A DNA stretch of 64,000 nucleotides from Microbacterium schleiferi (lineage in GTDB: Bacteria > Actinomycetota > Actinomycetes > Actinomycetales > Microbacteriaceae), in the NCBI RefSeq assembly GCF_015565955.1, contig NZ_CP064760.1, positions 496,001 through 560,000 on the forward strand. The letters are read 5' to 3'. Below are positions 18,721 to 25,374 of this stretch, piece after piece. The first letter of the stretch is position 1, and every line of letters begins with the position of its first letter. The notes under the pieces are model-generated. The model ran no database searches. It was given only the letters and a program-made list of their open reading frames with translations, and was not told the DNA's origin. The position numbers and the translations under genes were made by a program.

Positions 18721-19911
18721 ATGGGTACGGTCGGGGCCGGCGACCTCTTTCGGATCCTCCGCGATGGGAGCCCCCGCACCCGGGGGGAGCTCGTCGACGA
18801 GACGGGACTCGCGCGCACGAGCGTCGTTGTCCGTCTCGCGGCGCTGCAGGAGATCGGCCTGGTCTCATCGCTCGGAAACGCAGCGTCGTCAGGCGGAAGA
18901 CCCGCGTCCCGCGTCGCGTTCGACGCATCGGCGCGCACGGTCGTCGCGGTCGACCTCGGCGCTACCCATGGTGTCGTCGGAATCACCGATCTTCGCGGGG
19001 AGGTGCGCATCACCGAGCGCCGCGAGCTCGATATCGCCGCTGGCCCCCAGGCCACGCTCGACTGGGTGATCGAGGCTGCCCAACGACTGCTCGCCGATCT
19101 CGATGTCGACCCGAGCACGGTACTCGGCGTCGGGATCGGGGTGCCGGGTCCGGTGCAGCACTCGACAGGCAGGCCGATCCGTCCGCCCATCATGCCGGGG
19201 TGGGATGGATTCGACATCCCGGCATTCGTTCGGGAGCGGATCGATGTGCCGACGTTCGTGGACAACGACGTGAACGTCCTCGCGATCGGTGAACGGGCGA
19301 CATCCTGGCCCGACGTTGACGACCTGCTGTTCATCAAGGTGTCCACGGGCATCGGAGCGGGCGTGATCTCGGGTGGCAGTCTGCAGCGTGGAGCGCAGGG
19401 ATCGGCGGGAGACATCGGTCACGTGCAGGTTCCGCACTACTCGCTGGACGAACGTGATCTTGAAGCGATCGCCAGCGCCCCCGCGATCGCGCAGGAGCTT
19501 TCAGCTGCCTCCGGCGAGAGGGTGCCGCCGGGCGCCGTCGCGGAGCGCATCCGGATCGGGGACCCCGTCGCCATCGCCGCGGCCCGAGACGCGGGGCGAG
19601 CCATCGGGGAGGTCGCGGCCATGTGTGTGAGCCTGCTCAACCCCTCGACGGTCGTCGTCGGCGGTCGCCTCGGCGTGCTCGTGCAAGAGATCATCGCCGG
19701 CGTGCGGGAAGTCGTGTACAAGCGGTCTATCCCCCTGGCCACCCAATACCTGAACATTGTGCCGGCTCGCGGCGGCATCGATGCCGGCGTCCGCGGAGCA
19801 GCGCTCATGGTCATCGACGAACTCCTCTCACCCGAAGCCATCGACCGAATGGTTGCCGACCTCGTCGGGCGTTCGTCGTCCGGGCAACGGGAGTCATCGA
19901 AGTCGCGGTAA
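18721..19911 (+). CDS. ROK-family transcriptional regulator
   Basis: This 396-residue protein combines an N-terminal winged helix (RTRGELVDETGLARTSVVV, about residues 20-40) with a ROK sugar-binding domain containing VVAVDLGATHGVVGITD (phosphate-binding loop), GIGVPGPV and FVDNDVNVLAIGE. It probably represses the divergent sugar operon until a sugar binds. The ATG at 18721 has GGGAG five bases upstream; an in-frame ATG ten codons earlier is less well placed. The usual ROK zinc-binding C-x-C-G-x2-G-C-x-E segment after GH is missing: here GHVQVPHYSLDERDLEAIAS has no cysteines. Whether this affects sugar sensing is unknown. Confidence 0.92.
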   Translation: MGTVGAGDLFRILRDGSPRTRGELVDETGLARTSVVVRLAALQEIGLVSSLGNAASSGGRPASRVAFDASARTVVAVDLGATHGVVGITDLRGEVRITERRELDIAAGPQATLDWVIEAAQRLLADLDVDPSTVLGVGIGVPGPVQHSTGRPIRPPIMPGWDGFDIPAFVRERIDVPTFVDNDVNVLAIGERATSWPDVDDLLFIKVSTGIGAGVISGGSLQRGAQGSAGDIGHVQVPHYSLDERDLEAIASAPAIAQELSAASGERVPPGAVAERIRIGDPVAIAAARDAGRAIGEVAAMCVSLLNPSTVVVGGRLGVLVQEIIAGVREVVYKRSIPLATQYLNIVPARGGIDAGVRGAALMVIDELLSPEAIDRMVADLVGRSSSGQRESSKSR

Positions 19912-19953
19912 CGATCCGGGCCAGTGCCGCCCGGACGACGCGTCGTCCGGGGT

Positions 19954-20153
19954 TCAGTCGTCCTGGAGCCGGATCGTCGCGGACGGGCACAGCTCTTCGG
20001 TCTCCCGCGCGGCGGCCCATTCGGACTTCGGGGGATCTCGTCGAGAACGCTGACGAATCCGCCGTCCTCGTCGCGGTTCGCGAACACGCTCGGCGCCAGA
20101 CGCCCACAGGTGCCGGACGCGCTGCACGTGGTCGGGTTGATCATGACCTTCAT
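19954..20153 (-). pseudogene. Small ferredoxin, interrupted by a one-base frameshift
   Basis: The start (20153) reads MKVMINPTTCSASGTCGRLAP, the first cysteine cluster of a short actinobacterial ferredoxin, continues through EDGGFVSVLDEIP, then loses frame. The matching end, EWAAARETEELCPSATIRLQ, is in another frame and provides the last cysteine. Adding one G to the five-G run at 20030-20034 joins them into about 66 residues. The ferredoxin start overlaps the stop of the desaturase fragment upstream (ATGA), so it probably supplied electrons to that enzyme. The gene may be intact in the organism even though the desaturase is not. Confidence 0.8.
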
Positions 20154-20410
20154 GGGCTCTCCTGGGTGTGGCGCGGCTCAGCCTCGGTACTGCCGGACGA
20201 GGGGGTGTACGGGTCGCGATTCTTGAGCCCGACCTGGTTGAGGTAGGCGATGATCGTTCGGAACGCCTCACCGAGGGTTGTCTCTGTGTAAGGGATGCCG
20301 TGCTCGGCGCAGTGCGCTCGCACCAGTTTCTGCAGGGCGGGAAGGTTCGGACGCGGCGCCCGAGGGAAGACGTGATGCTCGATCTGGTACTCGAGGCCTC
20401 CACATAGCGA
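20150..20410 (-). pseudogene. Fatty acid desaturase C-terminal fragment
   Basis: About 82 codons on the minus strand end at 20150 and encode the last part of a membrane fatty acid desaturase: GGLEYQIEHHVFPRAPRPN carries the third histidine box (Q-x2-HH), followed by a normal hydrophilic tail ending QESP. Immediately upstream of the GGL a TGA appears in frame and no further desaturase sequence follows, so the first two histidine boxes and membrane helices are gone. This is a truncation, not a simple frameshift. The 227 bases from 20411 to 20637 hold no gene I can support and probably contain the deletion scar. Confidence 0.8.
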
Positions 20411-20637
20411 TCACCACCCACTGCCGTCTCCCATCCGATCTCGCCGGGCCGCTGATCGCGACAGTATGAGGTCGGTCGGCCTCGCCCCGAGGGCCCTGCG
20501 TGAAGCGCGTTCGCTCGCTACCGCCCGCGGGTCCGGGATGGGGAGTCACGTCACAGCAGCGCTGATTCCGCTGCCATCTTTTCGACAGCGGGAAGGAGCG
20601 GCGTGTGCGCCAGCGGCAAGGCGTCGCAATGCACCGC

Positions 20638-21036
20638 TCAGATCGCAGCGGCGATGTCGGTCTGCGCGAAGTCGTCGCCCTTGAAGAGCAGTGCAGCGCC
20701 CAGGCTGCGGGCGAGCGCATACGAGTAGCAGTCACCCATGTTCAGTGATGCTGCGTGACGACCCTTACCGAATCGGCGCCACGCTGCGGTTGCGATCGAC
20801 GCTTGAGCGGCGTCGAAGGGCGCGACCGTGACGCGAGCGCGAGAGATGAGGGCCTCGAGATCCTGCGTAGCCGCCGGTCCCTGACGCGCATCGGCCACGA
20901 TCGTCGCTTCCACGAGCGTCGCAGCGCTCACGTGAAGGTCGCCAACGTTCTCGGCGATCACGCGGGCGAAACGCGACGCATCCGCTTCGCCAAGGACGAT
21001 GGCCATCAACGCTGACGTGTCGAGGGCGATCGTCAT
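20638..21036 (-). CDS. PIN-domain toxin (VapC family), TA locus 1
   Basis: This 132-residue protein is a VapC-type ribonuclease. The metal-binding acidic residues are seen in LDTSALMAI (Asp6), the LVEATIV segment (Glu) and NMGDCYSYALA (Asp), with FKGDDF near the end. Its start overlaps the stop of the antitoxin gene as ATGA, the usual antitoxin-first order. After its TGA the same frame stays open for 28 GC-rich codons, which may be a relic of a longer C terminus. Confidence 0.9.
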   Translation of the reverse strand: MTIALDTSALMAIVLGEADASRFARVIAENVGDLHVSAATLVEATIVADARQGPAATQDLEALISRARVTVAPFDAAQASIATAAWRRFGKGRHAASLNMGDCYSYALARSLGAALLFKGDDFAQTDIAAAI

Positions 21037-21287
21037 CGGGGCAGGCCGTGCTCGTCGTAGCCGATGATCTCGTCGGCCGACCGCGCATCCAGGGTCGCCC
21101 GATCGCGCCCTCGGGAGATGATCGCCTCGAGGTCACTCTGCACATCGGGCGCCGTGGCCTGTGCCCTGACACGGTCGAGGCGCTCGGCGAATGCCCTCCG
21201 CGCGGCAACCGTGATGCTCTCGCCCGTTGCGTCAGCGAGAGCCCGCACCAGGCGATCCGCTTCGGGGTCTTTGATATTGAGAGCCAT
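21033..21287 (-). CDS. VapB-type antitoxin, TA locus 1
   Basis: This 84-residue protein begins MALNIKDPEADRLVRALA and has the GESITVAARRAFAERL segment of the actinobacterial Rv0623-like VapB family, then a disordered acidic C terminus that would wrap the toxin. The first gene of the pair, it is transcribed away from TA locus 2 with only 65 bases between the two start codons, so the promoters of the two loci are back to back. Confidence 0.88.
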   Translation of the reverse strand: MALNIKDPEADRLVRALADATGESITVAARRAFAERLDRVRAQATAPDVQSDLEAIISRGRDRATLDARSADEIIGYDEHGLPR

Positions 21288-21335
21288 GGTGGAAGCCTAC
21301 CTCTTAAGGAAGAAAGGAATAACAATAGGAAGAAA

Positions 21336-21361
21336 CATGCTCCTGCTACAGTATGAGCATG
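21336..21361. promoter_or_regulatory. Inverted repeat over the start of TA locus 2 (candidate operator)
   Basis: CATGCTC (21336-21342) and GAGCATG (21355-21361) form a perfect seven-base inverted repeat that covers the ribosome site and start codon of the ribbon-helix-helix antitoxin. Such placement fits autoregulation by the antitoxin-toxin complex. Binding is inferred. Confidence 0.45.
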
Positions 21362-21601
21362 AAGACCGAGCGGCTCCAGGTGCTGATCGACACCGAGCAG
21401 CGTGAACGGCTTGAGCGGGTCGCCGCTCGCCGTGGCGTGTCGGTTGCCTCCCTCGTACGTCGAGCGATCGATGTCGCTTACCCCTCGGGCCTCGAACAGA
21501 AGGCCGCGATTGCTGCCGGCATCCTTGCTGCCGCGCCCATGGACGTTCCTGATCCCGACGATCTGCGCGCCGAACTCGACCTCATCCGGGGCCGCGCGTG
21601 A
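21353..21601 (+). CDS. Ribbon-helix-helix antitoxin, TA locus 2
   Basis: This 82-residue protein has a CopG/Arc-like N terminus (ERLQVLIDTEQRERLERVA, then GVSVASLVRRAIDVA) expected to bind DNA as a dimer, and a C-terminal acidic region that would bind the toxin. Either ATG at 21353 or ATG at 21359 could start it. It overlaps the PIN gene by four bases (GTGA). Confidence 0.87.
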   Translation: MSMKTERLQVLIDTEQRERLERVAARRGVSVASLVRRAIDVAYPSGLEQKAAIAAGILAAAPMDVPDPDDLRAELDLIRGRA

Positions 21602-22035
21602 TCCTGCTCGACACGACGGTGCTCGTCTACGCGGTCGGGTCCGAGCATGCACTGCGCGAGCCATGCCGGGCACTGATCTCGGCGATTGGTGACGGGCGGA
21701 TTGCGGCGACCACCACCGTCGAGGTGCTGCAGGAGTTCACCCACGTCCGCGCGCGGCGGCGCGGGCGAGACGACGCCGCGGTGCTTACCTCCCAGTTCGC
21801 GGCGCTGCTGTCTCCGCTCGTCACGGTCGACGCCGTCGACCTTGCGGCCGGGCTAGACCTTTACCGTGCGCACGATGCGCTCCGGGCGACCGACGCCGTA
21901 CTCGCGTCGGTCGCGATGCGTCGTGACGGCATGGAGGGGCTGGTGTCTGCCGATGGCGCGTTCGCCAGTGTCCGCGGGCTCACGCACCACGACCCGGCAT
22001 CGGCTGGGTTCCTCGCCGCGCTCGGCATCGGCTGA
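21598..22035 (+). CDS. PIN-domain toxin, TA locus 2
   Basis: This 145-residue ribonuclease-like protein starts with GTG and shows PIN motifs in order: LLDTTVLVYAV (Asp5), TTVEVLQEFTHV (Glu) and ALRATDAVLASVA (Asp), with a late SADGAFASV acidic position. It is coupled to the antitoxin upstream. Its sequence is clearly different from the PIN toxins of loci 1 and 4, so the loci were not produced by recent duplication. Confidence 0.9.
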   Translation: MILLDTTVLVYAVGSEHALREPCRALISAIGDGRIAATTTVEVLQEFTHVRARRRGRDDAAVLTSQFAALLSPLVTVDAVDLAAGLDLYRAHDALRATDAVLASVAMRRDGMEGLVSADGAFASVRGLTHHDPASAGFLAALGIG

Positions 22036-22058
22036 GAGATCCGCAAGGCTCGACGTTT

Positions 22059-22086
22059 GCTGCCGTTCCTCCCCAGGGCCGGCAGC
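22059..22086 (+). terminator. Hairpin after TA locus 2
   Basis: GCTGCCG (22059-22065) pairs with CGGCAGC (22080-22086) about 25 bases after the PIN gene. The loop is 14 bases and there is no T tract, so termination is plausible but not certain. Confidence 0.35.
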
Positions 22087-22196
22087 GAACCTGACTTGCG
22101 CACGGGGGCAGATCGTGCAGCCCGAGTGCTCTTGCGCGCGTACGGTTCTGGATATGCGCATTGATCCGGCGCACACTGGAGAACATGGAGGTCGTC

Positions 22197-22472
22197 GTGG
22201 GGATGGACACACTCGCCGTGCTCGTTGCGCTCGCTGTGGGCATCGTCGGGCTGGCGACGACCGTGACGGCGTCTGCGCGACGCACTCGCGGCGAGCTGAA
22301 GGCCGAGTTCGCGACGGAGATCTCTCGCCTCGACGACCGACTTTCGCAGCTTGACGACCGGGTGTCTCGGCTTGACGACCGGGTGTCTCGGCTTGATGAC
22401 CGCGTCTACGCACTCGCGGCAGGCCTCGCGCCCCGCCTCGCGCCCGCCCGCGAGGCTCCGCGCGACGAGTAG
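22197..22472 (+). CDS. Small membrane protein with heptad coiled coil (unknown function)
   Basis: About 91 residues from a GTG that has GGAGG five bases upstream; an ATG six bases later is also possible. One membrane helix (LAVLVALAVGIVGLATTVTA) is followed by a charged coiled coil in which LDDRVSR is repeated as a perfect seven-residue unit, encoded by 21-base tandem copies around 22350-22391. The topology suggests a membrane-anchored cytosolic oligomerisation rod. A second protein of the same design is encoded at 24942-25262. I do not recognise a named family. The position between two TA loci is suggestive but proves nothing about function. Confidence 0.7.
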   Translation: MGMDTLAVLVALAVGIVGLATTVTASARRTRGELKAEFATEISRLDDRLSQLDDRVSRLDDRVSRLDDRVYALAAGLAPRLAPAREAPRDE

Positions 22473-22496
22473 ACCGCAAGGTCAGATCAATCGTCG

Positions 22497-22522
22497 GAGT
22501 GGTACCGTTTTATGTACCACTC
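22497..22522. promoter_or_regulatory. Operator-like inverted repeat before yefM-yoeB
   Basis: GAGTGGTAC (22497-22505) and GTACCACTC (22514-22522) form a perfect nine-base inverted repeat with an eight-base spacer, 17 bases before the antitoxin start. YefM-YoeB complexes are known to autoregulate at palindromes with a GTAC-containing core, which this resembles. Confidence 0.65.
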
Positions 22523-22538
22523 ATCCGGAGGTGTCCCT

Positions 22539-22790
22539 GTGTCCGCCATCACCGCGACCGAAGCGCGAAAGAGCCTGTTCGGACTCATCCAGCAGGTCAA
22601 CGATGATCACACGACGGTGGAGGTCGTCTCCCGCCGGGGCAACGCCGTGATCATGTCCAAGGACGATTACGACGCTCTCACTGAAACCGCGTATCTTCTT
22701 CGAAATCCCGCTAACGCCGAGCGGCTGCTCGAGGCGGTCGAGCGCGCGCGTCGCGGCGAATTCGAGCAGCACGACCTCGTCGATCCGTGA
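22539..22790 (+). CDS. yefM: YefM/Phd-family antitoxin, TA locus 3
   Basis: This 83-residue protein, from a GTG with GGAGG about seven bases upstream, starts VSAITATEARKSLFGLIQQV and contains VEVVSRRGNAVIMSKDDYDAL, the DNA-binding Phd/YefM fold, then the TAYLLRNPANAERLLEAV helix that binds YoeB. An upstream in-frame ATG exists but lies inside the palindromic operator. The C terminus overlaps the toxin start by four bases. Confidence 0.93.
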   Translation: MSAITATEARKSLFGLIQQVNDDHTTVEVVSRRGNAVIMSKDDYDALTETAYLLRNPANAERLLEAVERARRGEFEQHDLVDP

Positions 22791-23047
22791 CACGCGCGCT
22801 TGTCTTCGACCCGAACGGGTGGGAAGACTACTTGTACTGGCAGACGCAGGATCGCAAGACGCTGAAGCGGATCAACACGCTCATCGCCGCAGTCCTTCGC
22901 GATCCGTTCGACGGCGTCGGCAAACCCGAGCAGCTCCGCCACGTGCTGTCGGGCTCCTGGTCTCGGCGGATCGACGAGAAGAATCGACTTGTCTATTACG
23001 TCACCGACGACCACATCGTGATCCTCCAAGCACGAGACCATTACTGA
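22787..23047 (+). CDS. yoeB: YoeB-family mRNA interferase toxin, TA locus 3
   Basis: This 86-residue protein is a ribosome-dependent mRNA endonuclease. KPEQLRHVLSGSWSRRIDE carries the catalytic Glu and Arg, and the chain ends with the diagnostic ARDHY, whose His-Tyr pair is required for cleavage in E. coli YoeB. All catalytic positions that I can check are present, so the toxin should be active. GTGA overlap with the antitoxin gene keeps the pair coupled. Confidence 0.95.
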   Translation: MTRALVFDPNGWEDYLYWQTQDRKTLKRINTLIAAVLRDPFDGVGKPEQLRHVLSGSWSRRIDEKNRLVYYVTDDHIVILQARDHY

Positions 23048-23194
23048 CGTCACCGCTCGGATCACGCGTCAGAGGGTGGGGGCACGTTCCCACAGAGACG
23101 AGACCGGCAGGCCCCCCAGCCGGTCGCCGAACGCAGCGCTCTGCTGAGCCGTGCCGAGCACGTAGCTAGCTCAACTCGTCGTTTCGCGACACAT

Positions 23195-23236
23195 AACTCG
23201 TGGATTTGCGGCCTATACCTCGCGGATTCGCGGCAT
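23195..23236. repeat. Imperfect 20-base direct repeat, 22-base period
   Basis: Two copies (23195-23214 and 23217-23236), sharing 17 of 20 bases by eye and ending GGATTTGCGGC or GGATTCGCGGC, lie 35 bases before the pRiA4b ORF-3-like gene. A spacing of 22 bases is about two helical turns, so they could be a regulator's tandem sites. Confidence 0.4.
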
Positions 23237-23269
23237 CTCGCTGTGTCGAGGCCGGTAGCGTGATCTCCG

Positions 23270-24766
23270 ATGAATGACGAGGAAGTGCGGCGCCGCTTCG
23301 CCGAGATCGCCGGCGGGATGACGATCGCCGACCTTCGAGGCGTCATGGAGCAGATCAGGCGTGCCCGTGTCGCCGACTACCTAGAGCGAGGTCGGCCAGA
23401 GCTGCGGCATCCGCCGCGCCCCGACACCGTGTGCTTCCGCGTGCGTGCCGACCTCGTTGGGGCGAAACCGCCGGTCTGGCGGCGCCTCGACCTGCGATCG
23501 TCGATGACCCTCGACGTCCTGCACGAGGTGCTGCAGGCCGCGTTCGGGTGGACCGATTCGCATCTTCATCGCTTCTCGATTGGGGGCGACGGGTGGGATC
23601 GCAACGCGCAGCTGTTCCTGTGCCCCTACGACGTCGACGAAGGCGAAGACGAGGGCGTTCCCGCGTCGGAGGTGCGGCTCGATGAGGTCGTCGCCGAATC
23701 CGGTGACACCCTGCACTACCTCTACGACTACGGCGACAACTGGCAGGTCGTGCTGCGGGTCGAGGATGTGCGTGGCATGGGCGAACCCGTGCCGCTGGCG
23801 GTGTGCGTCGACGGACGCCGGGCAGCCCCGCCCGAAGACAGCCGCGGCCTCGGAGGCGCAGAGCTGCTCGAGATCCAGGGTGATCCCGCCTGGTTCGACC
23901 CCAGCGAGGTCAACGAGGCGCTGGCGGATCTGCGGTTTGCGCTGCGGGAGGCGGGAGTCGCGGCATCCGTGATCTCTGTCATCGACCGGCTGCGGTACCT
24001 GCCCGGCGGTGATCGCGTCGAAGAAGTCGCGCGGACACTCGTCGATCCGCCGACCGATATCGCGGACGGGGAGGTGGATGCCGCGCTGCAGGCCTGGACG
24101 TGGTTCCTGCGTCGGGCGGGAGGCGAGGGGATCGAGCTGACTGCCGCCGGCTATCTGCGCCCGGCCGACGTCGTCGAGGCCAGCGTCGTCGTGCCAGCGA
24201 TGGGGGCGTGGATCGGCGCACACAACCGCGAGGCGCAGAGCGGGCCGCTGCTGCACTTTCGTGAGGCGCTCGTGCGCGACGGGTTCTTGCGCAAGTCCAG
24301 AGGAAGACTTCTCGTGACGCGCCAAGGCCGCGCCGGGGTGCGGGAGGCGCAGAAGATCTGGGATGCCTTGATCACCCGATTCGGGGGAGTTGTTGACGGG
24401 ACACACGCCATGCGCGGGCGCCACGGCGCGCTCAGTGCGGATTACAGCCGCGATGCGACGATCTGCCTCTTGCTCATGGTCGCGGGCGGAGGGCGCTTCA
24501 ATGCCCGGGTGCTCGAGGGTCGCCGTGAGGTCGGGAGAGAGCGGACACTCCGCCTGGACGATGTCGCGGCGTGGCTCACGGCGCTCGGATGGCGTCGCGG
24601 CGATGGGCCGGTCGAGGCATCCGAGCTGTACGAAGAGGGTGTGCGAACCGTGCTCGAGAACCTCTGGGACGGGCCCCGGGAACGCGCCGATCGCGGCGAG
24701 ATGAGCGACGTCGCGCGGCAGTTCGCGCGTGAGGTGCTCAGGCGTGGTTCGGCATCGTTGGTCTAG
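23270..24766 (+). CDS. Plasmid pRiA4b ORF-3-like protein
   Basis: This 498-residue protein contains the pRiA4b ORF-3 domain: VCFRVRADLVGAKPPVWRRL near residue 55, LHEVLQAAFGWTDSHLHRF near 85, and LHYLYDYGDNWQVVLRVEDV near 155. The domain is common in actinobacterial chromosomes and on plasmids and has no established molecular function. The remaining C-terminal 300 residues are mostly helical and lack a motif I can name. It has no signal peptide or membrane segment. It lies between YefM-YoeB and a small coiled-coil membrane protein, on the same strand. Its presence supports a mobile or accessory origin for this stretch. Confidence 0.85.
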   Translation: MNDEEVRRRFAEIAGGMTIADLRGVMEQIRRARVADYLERGRPELRHPPRPDTVCFRVRADLVGAKPPVWRRLDLRSSMTLDVLHEVLQAAFGWTDSHLHRFSIGGDGWDRNAQLFLCPYDVDEGEDEGVPASEVRLDEVVAESGDTLHYLYDYGDNWQVVLRVEDVRGMGEPVPLAVCVDGRRAAPPEDSRGLGGAELLEIQGDPAWFDPSEVNEALADLRFALREAGVAASVISVIDRLRYLPGGDRVEEVARTLVDPPTDIADGEVDAALQAWTWFLRRAGGEGIELTAAGYLRPADVVEASVVVPAMGAWIGAHNREAQSGPLLHFREALVRDGFLRKSRGRLLVTRQGRAGVREAQKIWDALITRFGGVVDGTHAMRGRHGALSADYSRDATICLLLMVAGGGRFNARVLEGRREVGRERTLRLDDVAAWLTALGWRRGDGPVEASELYEEGVRTVLENLWDGPRERADRGEMSDVARQFAREVLRRGSASLV

Positions 24767-24941
24767 CCGCGACCGCGACCACGTCAGGTGATACCTCTCG
24801 CGACGAGTGATCCGCCTCGATCCGCCTCCCCATTCGTGCGAACGGCGCGGGTCTCCACGCCCATAAGGAAACGTGCGCGCTGAGGCCCACGAGGTGGCAG
24901 GCTTGCCGCATCCGTCGCACAATGAAGGGGTGATCTCGCTC

Positions 24942-25262
24942 GTGGACCCACAGAACTGGCTCTACATCGCCGCGCTCACGACCGTCATGCTGGGAGGCAC
25001 GACGGTGATCGTCACACTCACCAATCGCACGACGACTGCCGCGATCCACGGGTTGCGGGGCGAGCTCTCTGGGCGGATCGACGCACTGGGCGGTGAGGTC
25101 AACGGGCGAATCGACGCGCTGAGCGGGCGTATCGACGGGCTGCAGGGGGAGATGAATGCGCGGTTCGCGGCGGTCGACGTGCGCTTCAGCGCGCTCGAGC
25201 ACCGGATCGACAACCTCGACCGCGACGTGTCGGCTCTCATCAAGCGCGCGCTGGACTCCTAG
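24942..25262 (+). CDS. Small membrane protein with coiled coil (unknown function), second of its kind
   Basis: About 106 residues from the GTG at 24942; a GTG at 24930 is an alternative. A membrane helix (WLYIAALTTVMLGGTTVIVT) is followed by a regular coiled coil with repeated GRIDALGGEV/GRIDALSG units and then DVRFSALEHRIDNLDRDVS. The layout copies the protein at 22197-22472, though residues differ, so they are analogues or distant paralogues. They flank the pRiA4b-like gene. No family is recognised. Confidence 0.65.
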   Translation: MDPQNWLYIAALTTVMLGGTTVIVTLTNRTTTAAIHGLRGELSGRIDALGGEVNGRIDALSGRIDGLQGEMNARFAAVDVRFSALEHRIDNLDRDVSALIKRALDS

Positions 25263-25374
25263 ACTCGCGACACGCTGGCGTACGGCATCCGCTGTGCTGC
25301 ACGCAGGACGATGAGGAGCGGTTCCTCCACAGCGCGCCGAAGAACTCGGCTGCCGTTGGACCGGCGTCGACCGA

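Noticed and set aside
20411-20637. Possible gene between the desaturase fragment and the first PIN toxin
   Set aside because: Frames are short or translate to arginine-rich sequence; no start with ribosome site or domain was found.
23381-24922. 513-codon minus-strand frame over the pRiA4b-like gene
   Set aside because: The domain signature is on the plus strand and the antisense product has no family features.
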